DNA of 64,000 nt. Origin: Ostrinia nubilalis. Lineage: Eukaryota > Arthropoda > Insecta > Lepidoptera > Crambidae. Shown here in pieces: positions 44,939 through 56,011 of the stretch. Numbering within the stretch: the stretch's first letter is position 1; the number at the start of each line of letters is the position of its first letter. Where the stretch lies: contig NC_087100.1 in assembly GCF_963855985.1 (NCBI RefSeq), forward strand, positions 7,351,001-7,415,000, written 5' to 3'. Made by a program: the position numbers and the translations under genes. The notes beneath the pieces were generated by a model. That model did not search any database. It had not been told where the DNA came from and was given only the letters and a program-made list of their open reading frames with translations.

Positions 44939-47900
44939 GTCCGAGTACTTTAAAAAGCTGAACCCTTAATTTTAAAAACGAATGTAGATGTTATTTTGTA
45001 ACCAAAACACTGCTCACATTAGCATGAAGTATACACACGTACGAGTATGCATATTGACGGTATCACGGTACTTCCTGTGCGCCCGGAACTAGCGGCGCGT
45101 GCGCATACGGAGGCGGTCGTCCACTGCCGGCCAATTTTATAGCGCAGACGTCTTATTAAGACGGAGGTAATATGTTTTTGTTATTGAGGAAGTCGTCACA
45201 AATCGATTTAGCTTTGTTAGATATACCTATTATAAGTAGTAAAATGAGTTTTATGATTTTAATTATGAAAATCTAATGACACCTATCGCACTATTGTTTA
45301 GTTTAGTTATAATAGCTACTTTAGTTTTATTTCTATCATAAATTCGTTATAGGTAAGTAGCTCCGACACCGATCCTTTTGTATTTTGTGAGTGGAATAGC
45401 AAATAGTGCAGCAGTCTCCAAAATATAGAATTGTTTTCCATACCTTTGTGAAAACTAGTGGCGTGAAGCTTTCACTATTTTACCGAGTGTTGGAATGAAT
45501 CCTGCACAGTAGGTCAAGTCAAATTAAAGATAAAAACACAATCAGAATATTCATCAAGTTTCCTTTGCGAACCCGTTGCAGTGGGAATGAAAATGTACAA
45601 AAAGTCGGTTAAAACTTATGCAAAACTAAGCTGAAACAGTGAGGCTCGCCTTTATCCTTCAGTACATCCGAAAAAAGCTACAAAAATAGAGTTAAAATAT
45701 TAAAATGCTCTTACAGCTTATGAGTGCTCGCTTTTACTGCATTCAAGTTTAAAACTATCCTGTCGACACGTTCCTAATGCATTTGAATACGTCTACATGC
45801 AATTTTGACTTTATTCCTTGGAAATAAGATTCAAATAGAAAAACTGAAATGTTACTACGTCATCGTTCCAGTGCGTGATCCCCATGAATGCCCCATTGTG
45901 GAACATCCATTGACTGACATAATTACAGGGACGTGTGCTATATTGAGTCACTAAGTGTAACCAACAATAATAATATTTTTTTATTACTTACAAGGTTCTT
46001 TAACCAAAACAAAACGGGTTATTATTAACCGTGATTTTATGAATCCCATACGTAACTAAGGTACCTAATAAATACTAAGATATTTCTAACACAGTTCAGC
46101 TTACATTTTAAGCTAAATTGTTTCAACTATGCCAACTGTTTCAATACTGCTGCTGCAGAATCACGTCATACCTCAGTCATAGTATTTATTTTCTAAAAAT
46201 GGGCTTTCGTAAAGCGCTTTAACAAGCCCAACTATGATAAATCATAAAATCTGGCACGTCTTTTCCACAGCCCACTCAATACCAACTATGACTACGCCAC
46301 TTTTATTAGCCATCAGAGATTAGATGAGCAATGAATTCAAATTAGATTGGCTGTCATAAAACTCTGTCACTTAACACTGAAATTACCGACATCCTCGACG
46401 GCCAATGCCTACATCCCATTGTTTGGAGCTATACTTACGCAAGCAATTGCTCTTACAAACGTTCCATCGCCGAATATATTAAGGGCAATAATAGGGTCCC
46501 GTTCCCTCGTAAACAATGGTTGAAGCTAGGAACCGTGACAAAACGTGCCCGTATAGAACAATGCTGTGACAAGTTTGACTAAATTACGTTCCGCTATGGG
46601 GCAAATTATTGATTATTAACGTATCGTTATTTGAATCATTCACTATCAAAGTCAGTGTATATTGTCTACCTGTCTACCTCCCCCTACCTAAACCTAACCA
46701 TTATAATATACGTGGTTATTTCCAGCTGTACAATAGCTGATTGTTGTTTGCTCCTGTCCCATACACAAGGCCGTTATTACATACATGAAAACATGAGGGT
46801 CGAGAGGCAGTAACAAATTTTCAGGACAGATGGCCTTTATTTGATAACTCGTCGTCGTATTGTTGTCGGTCTCGGTGGCTTTATATCACGCACGACACGA
46901 GTCCCTGTACAAGGACACGTGATAAAATCTAATTAGGTAACTACCTTATTCTGCAAATGTTAACCAATAATTTGATTCGGACTTTTATCCCCTTATTACA
47001 AAAAGATAGATTCTGGTTAAACTCTGGTTTAAATTGATATTTAGTGTGGAAATGTCATTTTAAACCAGTGTTCATACCGGGTTTAACTTGTCTGTAAAAC
47101 GGCACGTAAGTAAGGTTGGTATCACCAAAATATGTATGACGAATTGACGATGCCTATTGGTTAACCTCTTTGGTTCGTGTCACGTAAATTCCTGAGCTTT
47201 CGGTCTTGTGAAACTTTGTGATATATTACTGTATTTTCTTTTACGAAGGTAATACTCCGAGGAACAAAAGCTGTCTTTCGCATTCCTTTACATATTAAGC
47301 GTTTCGTATGACGTAGGGACTTGTATACTGACAGCTACAAGCGTATACACAAATATCTACATATGTAACTGAGCGGAGGATCGTTATCGTAAAATATGCA
47401 AACGCCTAAATGCAAATGGCTTTGTTAGTTTCGCAACTACACCGGATTCTAGTGGTTTTTGGAGTAACAAAGCATAGAACCGAACGATTATGTTAGTTTG
47501 AAAATGCAGTTAGAATAATGTCCTTATTTTATTTGTTGTTTACTACGTACGAGTATAGGATGATGTAATGTCGTAATGAAAAAGCAATATCAATTAATTT
47601 TACCCTACCTACACAATACTATTACCTCATCCTGCTTTATTAGATATTTTAATACATCCCCCGTGGTTGGGTGTGGGGTTTTCTGTGCGTCAAAGAATAT
47701 AGACCTATACGTAAGTATTTTTCACTAATATACACGATCAAACTATCTGGGCATTCGTGAGGTGAATTCACGCCAGTACTAAACATACAATTTTAGAATG
47801 AAACGTAATAATTTAATGAAATCAGACACCATCAGGTACCATTATTGTGTAAGGTAGCTGTATAAATAAAATTATTATACGTAACATACAATGCGATTAC

Positions 47901-48843
47901 TGGCATATCCGACCATCCAACCCAGCGTCTGTCGCGCTGATTGGTCTCGTTACCAGCAGGCTGAAGCCTTCAAAGGGTTAAATTTATCGCGACGACGTCT
48001 ATTATTATAATATTATATTGTTTTACGCAATAAATGGACGTAATGTAACGTTTAACACACAACAAACTGAACCCTATTAGGTAGTAAATAAAAATTTATC
48101 AGTCAAACACTTCCACTTTTTGTTCTAAATTGATCAGCTGCAGCCCGTATTTCAAACACCACTAGCAACCCCGAATCCGCAGACCATAATATTTTTTGAT
48201 TAAAGCTATACAATAACACAAAAAATACAGACGATAACACATTTCAAATTCGCCTCTATTACAACTAAACACAAGCTTGATAACCTTATTCATCGCAGCA
48301 TTGTAATAGTTACATTCACACTACGTAATAAGCGCCTGCGCATGGCTTTATCTAATCTAGTACGCGAGACAGACGCAACCATATCAAGTAGCTCAGATAG
48401 TGCAGTAGTGTGTAAACTATCATTGCATCCACATATAGCCCAGACTGCAGCTGCGACAAAAAAGCGGCGAGACTTGACTACGCAACTCTGTATTCTGAGG
48501 CGGAGCTATTTCCCGTATGTTTTTGATTACTATCTAATTAACGTTACTAACAAAGCAACATCATTAAATTTTTGTTAATATCAGATCATTACTCATTGCT
48601 TGCTATTGTAAAATGGTTGTTCCTGTATTGAGTAACGTAAGAGTGGGACGTAATAAGAAGTTGGTATTCATAAACATTTCATATGAATATAAATATTTTT
48701 AGTATTTTACATCTCACAATGTTAATGGAGTCCAACATATTCTGTATATCATTACTATGTTGTTAGTATCATTTGTTGTGCTCATTCGACCTACAAAGTT
48801 ATTGATACAATTACTGTGATTAATACCTACACGACTGACTTAT
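44939..48843. other. AT-rich DNA with a GC patch
   Basis: Nothing coding is supported. A GC-rich patch lies at about 45080-45165. A + strand frame of 78 codons at 48342-48578 has no recognisable motif. ATT-rich microsatellite-like tracts occur near 48000. Confidence 0.5.
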
Positions 48844-49050
48844 GACTAGCTTTTGCCCGCGGCTTCACCCGCGTGTAATTTAGTTGGTCACATGTCGTCA
48901 TAAATTATAGCCTATATGTTATTCCGGGTTATAAATAGATAATATAACTGTAAAGTTTCATCAAAATCCGTACAGTAGTTTTTGCGTGAAAGAGTAACAA
49001 ACACCCAGACATCCATACAAACTTTCGCTTTTATAATATTAGAAGGATTT
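48844..49050 (+). repeat. Abundant lepidopteran interspersed repeat, near-complete copy
   Basis: The copy runs from GACTAGCTTTTGCCCGCGGC, through a middle containing AGTTTCATCAAAATCCGTAC, to the end TTTTATAATATTAGAAGG. The tail is a relative of the one that opens the window at 1-55. No frame is present. Confidence 0.65.
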
Positions 49051-49975
49051 TGATTCACTTTTTTGTAATAAAACTTTCGTTATGATATACAAAGATATTG
49101 CTGAAAACTGAACTTAAATGTACGCTACTTGTAGGTTGGAGTCTAGACAATGTTCATTTTGTTTATGTATTTTGATATGTAAATGACTGTAACCTGTATG
49201 TGTACTTATTGAATAAAATAAAAATAAAAAATAAACGTTTCAACATCATCCTAATATCCACAGATTTAAATCTCGTCGGAGACAAACAATACAAGTCACG
49301 CGCCATTACACTCCTACGAATACAACAATTTGCTGAAAGTAATCCTTTCTGATCCTCTCATAGTGTCGTCGTCCTATAATTTACTTCAATTACTGCTTAC
49401 TAGGCGTCTGGCATTTAAACGAAACAAAGGAAACACGTTGTTGGATATTATTATTATGACCGCCGTTACGCTAGTTCCTGATAAAGTTTCAGATAGCTAC
49501 TTATACCTACTTAAATATTTCCAATATCTCCTCTCATAACGATCTGATAAAAATGTGTAATTCCTTATTATATGTACCCGTAAAATCAAGATGTATTTCT
49601 CTGACACGTAAATAAAAATTTAATAGAAAACTAAAGCCATCTTCAAAGGACTCTATCAGCAAAAGGTGAAAACAGGCCTCATAATCATTATAAACTTTAG
49701 TTTCTTTGTACTGAGCTGACTAATGGAAAAATCCAACCTTCTACTAGATTTAAATTCACGTTCACAGCAGACGAAATGTTTTAGCATAATCTCAAGCTCA
49801 ACCTAATCGAACTAATTGAACTAATCCGAGATATACCAAAAAGTTTTGCTCTCTGAAAGTTTCTGTAAGTGGTTTATGTCAAAAAAAGTTTGCCTTTCGC
49901 TCGCTAAAAACTTTTAACCAACTTAGTTTCTTAGCAAATTCTATTACGACGATATACGTAGGTACTTGCTTGATG
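49051..49975. other. AT-rich DNA with an A-rich retroposon-like tail
   Basis: GAATAAAATAAAAATAAAA near 49210 looks like a polyadenylated end of a retroposed sequence. The rest up to the LINE is unremarkable. Confidence 0.45.
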
Positions 49976-50009
49976 AAGGCATTGATTCCTTGGCCCCACT
50001 TTATTCATA

Positions 50010-50960
50010 ATGTACGTGAATGATCTCCTAAATATGTCCTTGGACAATGCACAAACTATATGTTACGCCGATGACACGGTGGTGCTTTTCCAGGCCTCAT
50101 CTTGGGAGAGCACTCTTAAGACTACCGAAGAAGGCATGTCACATGTAGCCAACTGGATGGATCGCAACCTTTTAACCCTAAACGCATCTAAAACAAAATA
50201 CTTAGCCTTTCATAAAACCAGCGCTTCCTCCCCCAACACACTGCTAAAGCTAGTAATACATAAATGCAAACCCACAACTACAATAGCAGGTAATAGCGAT
50301 ACCGCGACAACTACAAACTGTAACTGTGATATTGTAGAAAGGACGAGCCAAATCAAATACCTGGGAGTGCAGATAGATGACAAACTTTCTTTCAAGAAAC
50401 AAGTGTCAGCGGTGTCTGCCCGCCTTAGAAAACTTCTATACATCTTTAAATCACTTCGACGATCTGCTCCTAGAGATGTCCTAAATATGGTCTACACCTC
50501 ACTTTGTCAATCCATTTTGATTTATTGTATAAGTGTATGGGGTGGGGCGATCAAATCTAGTTTTATTGAAATCGAAAGAGCTCAACGCGCTGTCCTGAAA
50601 GTCATGCTTAAGAAACCATATCGCTTCCCCACAGAGTTACTCTTCAAAGAAGCTGAAATTCTTAGCGTACGGCAATTATATGTGTGGCGGGTTACTTGTT
50701 CACTACATAAAAAGACTCTTAACTCTCCAATTTACGAATCCCTGCTAAAACATCGCATTTTTAAAATTCCCGTACCTTCAGTCCGTTCAAAATTTGCTCA
50801 ACGTTTACCTCTCTATTCCCACCCTTTCATCTACAACACTGTGGTCAAAAAATGTCCCATAAAAAATCTAACTTCACGACATGCTAAACAGGTAATTAAA
50901 ACCTGGCTACTGGACCTTTCATATAAGGAAACAGAACAGATTCTTCCCAATAACATCTAG
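50010..50960 (+). pseudogene. LINE reverse transcriptase, C-terminal fragment
   Basis: The 316-codon frame opens at the RT palm with VNDLL and the active-site motif YADD at residues 19-22. It continues with the KTKYLAF region, the IKYLGVQID thumb motif near 118 and the conserved WGGA region typical of jockey/CR1-type LINE polymerases. It ends at TAG. The endonuclease and the first RT motifs are missing, so it cannot work alone. The remaining frame has no stops, so truncation probably happened at insertion and the copy is not very old. Confidence 0.85.
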
Positions 50961-51016
50961 TTTCTGATAATTATGCTGCCCTTACCTGTTAACAACTGCG
51001 CTTACATACACTCAAT

Positions 51017-51105
51017 CACACTCACTAATACACACTACACATCACACTCACTAATGCACACTACACAACACTCTCACTAATACACACTACTCAACACACT
51101 CACAC
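51017..51105 (+). repeat. 26-bp tandem repeat in the LINE 3' UTR
   Basis: Three and a part copies of a unit like CACACTCACTAATACACACT plus six bases run from 51017, with units at 51017, 51043 and 51069. A few substitutions separate the units. Confidence 0.8.
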
Positions 51106-51332
51106 TTTTGTTTTTTGCTTTTTTTTATATTTTGTTAATTTAACCTTTTTATTTTGTGTCAAAGTCGCTCTTATTCTAAATTCATTAGTATGAACCGGAG
51201 CTACAGTACCTACTTAAAATAATATTTCAAAAATTGTAAACCCACTTATAGTTTTTGCGACACAGGTCTGCGAGCCTAGTGCAATAACTACTGTTGCCTT
51301 GTATTGTACCTAGCTTTTTATGAAAATAAATA

Positions 51333-51350
51333 TTTATTATTATTATTATT
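51333..51350. repeat. (TTA)n microsatellite, left of the Dong insertion
   Basis: The ATT/TTA tail of the + strand LINE ends here and the Dong 3' end begins. The same repeat resumes at 55095, so the two tracts are halves of one target. Confidence 0.85.
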
Positions 51351-54300
51351 CCTTTATTCATCTTAATTTCTTATTTTTAATTTTTTCTTTTTACAATGTA
51401 ATTATTATCAAAAAAAAAAAAAAAATACATTATAAAAACAAAAATCTTAAAAATAGTTAACCCGCTGGCAGCGGAGCAGGGCCCAGGCTACCGGTGGTCA
51501 GGGTCACAGGCTGAGGAACCTCCGGACAATGCGTGCCGTGCTGAGGATCACCGCCTTTTGAATCTGACCCTTGAGCCAACCATCTAGCGAGAGCTTCTTT
51601 AGATGTTGGTCGAAGCTCTTCGCTATTAGCCCGTTCGCCGAGACAACTATCGGGACAATGATCGTCGAGTCAACATCCCACATGGCGGTCACCTCGTGGG
51701 CCAAGTCAAGGTATTTGCTTTGTTTTTCCTTTTCGGCCTTCACGAGGTTTTCGTCATGCGGGATGGTGATGTCAACGAGCACTGCCCGACGTTGGGATCG
51801 ATCAACCACCACAATATCAGGTTTATTACAGACAATAGTCCTGTCTGTGATGATAGACCGATCCCAATAGAGCAATGCATGACCATTTTCAAGAACTGGC
51901 ACCGGCTGGTACTGGTAATATGGCGACTCAGATTCAAGAAGGCCGTACTGAAGAGCAAGTTGCTGGTGGATGATTCTGGCTACTAGGTTATGCCTGTGCA
52001 AATACTCACCATTAGCAAGATGCGAACAACCAGAAATTATATGCCTGAGTGACTCTCCGGGACGGTGGCATGCTCGACAAATGTCGACCGTACCGTCTTT
52101 CAGGATATATTTTCGATAGTTGTTCGTCATCATTACCTCGTCAGCAATTGCACAAGCAAAACCCTCGGTTTCCCCGAAGAGGTCACCGAAGCGTAGCCAG
52201 TTCACCGAAGCGAGGAGGTCCACATCGGGACCTGTTAGGGTCCGATAGAACCTCCCGTGCAGCTCCTTGCTCTTCCATACGTCCTTCCGATCCGCGACGC
52301 TCAGTACCTTTGGCTTGCGCCAGTTCTCGTTCGCCAAGGAGAGCGGCGTGAGGCCTTTGTCAACTGCCACAACATCGCGATGCATTCCGCACTCATTTGT
52401 AAGGAAATAATCCCTGAGACTGCACACTTCACGGTTGTGGAGATTCTTGGCATTTAAAAAGCCTCGACCTCCCCACTTCCGTGGAATGTAAAGTCTCATT
52501 ACAGATGAGCGCGGATGTAACATGCGATGTTGTGTAAGCTGCTGACGTACCTTCCTATCCAGGGCGTCAAGCTCGGTCTGAGTCCATCTTAGTATGCCGA
52601 AGGAGTATATTAGTAGAGGCATCACCCAACCGTTGAAAGCTCTTGCTTTGTTGCCGCCAGACAAAAGGCTATTAAGAACTTTTGTCAGTCGGCTACAAAA
52701 GCGTTCTTTCACCGATTTTTTGATGTCTTCTACCGATATACCTAACGATTCTGACATACCAAGATACTTATAGGTCTCAGTTTCGGAGAGAGATTTGAGT
52801 GTCATTGTCTCAGAAAGTTGTAAATTCGGAGAATTCACAACTTTTCCTCGCTCTACATGTAAGACCGCACACTTGTCTACACCGAACTCCATCCTGATGG
52901 CGTTGCTAAATACCTGTGTGGTTTTTAGCAACTTCACCAGGTCTTGTCGTTTTGGTGCGAACAACTTGAGATCATCCATGTAGAGCAGGTGACTAATAAC
53001 CTCACCCCCTCTTCGAAGCCGATAACCAAGCCCTGAATCCTTTAACAGAGTGCTAAGAGGATTCAGTGCTAGGCAGAACCATAAGGGACTCAAACTGTCA
53101 CCCTGGAAAATGCCTCGCTCAATCCTTATGAAGTTCAATGGATCAGAAGACCTCTCACTACCACCTGGCTGCCGAAGGACTGTAGTCCACTGCCCCATGC
53201 ATGAGCGTAAAAAGGATCTCAGAGTTGCATCAACCTTATACAACTCTAAAATCCTCTCCAGCCATGAATGAGGCACCGAATCATAGGCCTTCTTGTAGTC
53301 AATCCAGGCAGCAGAGAGAGCTTTCCTGCTCCGCCGAACTTGTTGGCTAATGGTCATGTCTATGAGGAGGAGCTCTTTAGTACCACGAGACCCAACCTTA
53401 CATCCATTCTGAGCAGGGGCCAAAATATTGTTCGCGACAATATGTGTGTTAATTTTTGTGGTCAGAATAGATGTAAGGAGCTTGTAGATGGTAGGCAAGC
53501 ATGTGATTGGTCTGTAATTTTTTGGGTCCATGGTACTACCAGATTTGTAGAGCAAGGTGGTGACACCGGTAGTCATGAAGGCTGGAAGGGACCCGAGCTC
53601 GAGGGCTTCTTGAAATTGTGTTGCTAAGCGGTCATGTGAGCATCGAATCCATTTAATCCAAAAGTTGTGCAATCCGTCCGGTCCAGGACTCTTCCAGTTC
53701 TGGGCCGTACTGATTGCACTACTAACGTCTTCGGGGTCTATAACAATAGACCCCATAGATTCGATGGACTCACATTCACGCTCAATTACACGCATCCAAT
53801 CACCCTCCGTATGTTCAACGGGCATCGACCAAATGCCACGCCAGAAATCAATCATGGTATTGACATCTGGCAGCTGCCCGTTGCTCACACGTTGATCAGA
53901 TCCCTCCCATCTCCGGTACACCCTCCTCTGGTCACTTTGGAAGACGCGATTTTGCCAGTATCTGTTCACGCGTTCTTTATAGCGACGAATACGGTTTGCC
54001 CATGCATAGACTTTTTGCTTTAGGTAGTCAATGCGTTCTGTGACACATGCCATGTAGTCCTGAGGTAGAACGCCAGTCCCAGCAAAGGCTTGTGCCACAA
54101 AACGCATGACTCGGGGGCGATTATTGCCCCGTCTAAAACAAATTAGCTTTGCAATGAGAGTTCTGAATGCATTAATACGCCGCTCGATTCGTATTTGCCA
54201 CGCAGGTGTCATCCCGGCAGGACGCGCTGCTCTGTCCGAGTCCGGGAACTGGACACCAGCAACACGACAAACCGCAATGGCACCACAATATAGGATCGAG

Positions 54301-55094
54301 TGGGTATCAAATAAATTTGCGCTAGTCTGCATATACGGAATTAACAATGCATTCAGAGCTCCCATTAACGCCAAATTACGTCTATGAGTGGGCAAACGCG
54401 GTAGTCGAGGCCTCGAATCTGACGTGAACCGATACTGACCAATAGCGTCCTCCAAAGCCCTCCTCAATCGCTCACTCACCTGGTTACTTACACTACTCAG
54501 CAAATCCCCCTCATCAACATCAGAGGCTACCCCCGCCGCTTGTGGTGTCGGTGGCGACACCGTAGGCGACGCCGGGGCAGGGGGCTCCGACATTAAGAGG
54601 GGGGTTGTCCGAGTAGGCATTGCCTCCAGGCGGAGTCGATCAAGTACAGACTGGTCCAACAGCCTGCACCGTTGAATAGCCCGCACTTGATCCGATAATC
54701 GTTGGGCAGAAACGGTGATGGTCGGCTCAAGGTTCTGAAACAAAGGTAGGATCCGATCACGATACGCAGTCAGGACGGTTCCCCCTTCTGTAGCCCCATA
54801 ATAGGCGCGCATGCAGTTCTCATTCATGGTTTGAGTCCATCGCATGCGGCGCACTACACCACCGGTAGCGGGGGCCGTGCGCGAGGCAGGTTGCCTCGCT
54901 GACCCCAAGCGTGCCGGCAGCGGCGGACGTCCCCGTCGCGCAGGTCGTGGTGGCGGCGGCGGCGTCGTTGGCCCGCCCTCGTCGCTCGACGCGCCCGTGT
55001 CAGGGGGAGTTACAAACTCTTCGCCCGACGAGGAGCGCGGAGACGATGACGAGGACAGGGCCGGAGGGGGTGGTGGGCGTGCGCGTAGAATCAT
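51351..55094 (-). mobile_element. Dong-like R4-clade non-LTR retrotransposon
   Basis: The element encodes one long protein with a central reverse transcriptase and a C-terminal restriction-like endonuclease. It lies exactly between two TTA-repeat tracts (51333-51350 and 55095-55113). Dong of Bombyx mori is known to insert in TAA repeats, so both architecture and target agree. The 3' UTR (51351-51503) is short and ends in AATAAAGG before the repeat on the - strand. The 5' UTR is essentially absent: the repeat runs directly into the ATG. Confidence 0.88.
51504..55094 (-). CDS. Dong/R4-type LINE protein: reverse transcriptase plus restriction-like endonuclease
   Basis: The intact 1196-residue frame has a low-complexity Pro/Ser/Arg-rich head (residues 1-80). 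A conserved N-terminal motif, RWTQTMNENCMRAYYG, lies at 85-100. The reverse transcriptase region is about 460-760, with KSPGPDGLHNFWIKW, AWIDYKKAYDSVP, GDSLSPLWF and the active site YMDD at 705-708. A CCHC-type zinc motif (CRACHRPGESLRHIISGC) starts near residue 1004. A PD-(D/E)xK endonuclease follows, with PD at 1092-1093 and VDIT near 1107. The enzyme nicks its target and copies its own RNA there. With all catalytic motifs and no stop, it looks active. The ATG at 55094 directly follows the TAA repeat, so the start could be genuine or the 5' end cut there. Confidence 0.92.
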   Translation of the reverse strand: MILRARPPPPPALSSSSSPRSSSGEEFVTPPDTGASSDEGGPTTPPPPPRPARRGRPPLPARLGSARQPASRTAPATGGVVRRMRWTQTMNENCMRAYYGATEGGTVLTAYRDRILPLFQNLEPTITVSAQRLSDQVRAIQRCRLLDQSVLDRLRLEAMPTRTTPLLMSEPPAPASPTVSPPTPQAAGVASDVDEGDLLSSVSNQVSERLRRALEDAIGQYRFTSDSRPRLPRLPTHRRNLALMGALNALLIPYMQTSANLFDTHSILYCGAIAVCRVAGVQFPDSDRAARPAGMTPAWQIRIERRINAFRTLIAKLICFRRGNNRPRVMRFVAQAFAGTGVLPQDYMACVTERIDYLKQKVYAWANRIRRYKERVNRYWQNRVFQSDQRRVYRRWEGSDQRVSNGQLPDVNTMIDFWRGIWSMPVEHTEGDWMRVIERECESIESMGSIVIDPEDVSSAISTAQNWKSPGPDGLHNFWIKWIRCSHDRLATQFQEALELGSLPAFMTTGVTTLLYKSGSTMDPKNYRPITCLPTIYKLLTSILTTKINTHIVANNILAPAQNGCKVGSRGTKELLLIDMTISQQVRRSRKALSAAWIDYKKAYDSVPHSWLERILELYKVDATLRSFLRSCMGQWTTVLRQPGGSERSSDPLNFIRIERGIFQGDSLSPLWFCLALNPLSTLLKDSGLGYRLRRGGEVISHLLYMDDLKLFAPKRQDLVKLLKTTQVFSNAIRMEFGVDKCAVLHVERGKVVNSPNLQLSETMTLKSLSETETYKYLGMSESLGISVEDIKKSVKERFCSRLTKVLNSLLSGGNKARAFNGWVMPLLIYSFGILRWTQTELDALDRKVRQQLTQHRMLHPRSSVMRLYIPRKWGGRGFLNAKNLHNREVCSLRDYFLTNECGMHRDVVAVDKGLTPLSLANENWRKPKVLSVADRKDVWKSKELHGRFYRTLTGPDVDLLASVNWLRFGDLFGETEGFACAIADEVMMTNNYRKYILKDGTVDICRACHRPGESLRHIISGCSHLANGEYLHRHNLVARIIHQQLALQYGLLESESPYYQYQPVPVLENGHALLYWDRSIITDRTIVCNKPDIVVVDRSQRRAVLVDITIPHDENLVKAEKEKQSKYLDLAHEVTAMWDVDSTIIVPIVVSANGLIAKSFDQHLKKLSLDGWLKGQIQKAVILSTARIVRRFLSL

Positions 55095-55113
55095 TTATTA
55101 TTATTATTATTAT
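55095..55113. repeat. (TTA)n microsatellite, right of the Dong insertion
   Basis: TTATTATTATTATTATTAT abuts the Dong ATG. Together with 51333-51350 it is the target tract, in which the Dong family is known to insert. Confidence 0.85.
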
Positions 55114-55982
55114 AAAGTCCATTAACCTACTAACTAATTAACTTTTGTTTGAAGTTATCTTGACGTGTTTATTTTTTTAATTTAATCGTATTTCTCTCTT
55201 AATTGGATAGATTATCTTAAGCATCAATTGTAGGAAAAGATATAAAACAATTGAGACCACTTTCATACGACGCCGTTGGAACTGTCTTTGATCCATACCC
55301 ACTCAAGTATAGCGTTGTATTAAACTTTACTAATACTAATATTAAATTACTTCACTGTCAAATTGCGACATGCCTTTGATATAAGCTACGCGAAACGCTT
55401 TGCTGGCAAGGCAACAAAAATCAACCCCCTACGAAAAACTTTATTAATAAGTAAAGTTATCAAAGAACAATATTGAAATCTGGCAACTTTTCCACTCCAA
55501 TTTATATTCCCTCTCCTCACACTTAAGGGTTTCTGAAGATGTGGGCGTAATAAAGACAAGTCTTCAAGACTTAAGAGGCAGTTTACATATTTTGGAATTA
55601 TTTCTTAATCGGACGTTGAAGTGCCAGAGACTTGAATATTGAAAAGGTTGGAAACTTTCATCGCCAGGAAGATCAGCTTAATTATGTTTATTTCAGTGCT
55701 CTAAATTGAATGTAAATCCGTACAATCGTTTCAGGTAAACATCAGGCAATCTCCTAAAAATAACATCAATAGATCGATAGGTCTCTATAAAATATATGTA
55801 ACTGAAAGGCCATAAATAGATATGTTCGCTATCAAAGTACGGAATCCCAGAAGTTTTCAATCAACCTTCGTAACTTGTCTAGTGCCCGCGGCGTCCGTCA
55901 GTCCGTCGTAAAATGTTTACATCCATGATCCTGTTTAAGGTCGTTGTAATAAGAATAATAATGTTTTGTTTCCTCTTTGCAG
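55114..55982. other. AT-rich DNA, possible intron
   Basis: Nothing is recognised until a pyrimidine-rich acceptor-like stretch, TTTTGTTTCCTCTTTGCAG, at 55964-55982. Confidence 0.5.
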
Positions 55983-56011
55983 ATTACACGCGGTACGACG
56001 GTGAAGAGGCG
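55983..56011 (+). other. Candidate 29-nt microexon of a host gene
   Basis: A strong acceptor (TTTCCTCTTTGCAG) is followed by 29 bases and then GTATGT, a good donor. One phase reads YTRYDGEEA, another ITRGTTVKRR, and the third is closed by a stop. The signals on both sides are better than expected for chance in such a short interval. The gene is not recognised. If real, it belongs to a + strand gene with long introns. Confidence 0.4.

Larger units (their letters stand above)
49976..51350 (+). mobile_element. 5'-truncated jockey/CR1-like LINE
   Basis: The element keeps only the C-terminal third of its polymerase, a 3' untranslated region and an (ATT)n tail at about 51333-51350. The residues just before the first Met (LGPTLFI, from 49993) continue the RT signature; further upstream the frame meets a stop, so the element is truncated or decayed there. 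The Dong-like LINE is inserted on the opposite strand in its ATT tail. Confidence 0.8.

Noticed and set aside
54844..55125. 93-codon + strand frame opposite the Dong-like N-terminus
   Set aside because: It is the shadow of GC-rich Pro/Arg codons on the other strand and ends in microsatellite.
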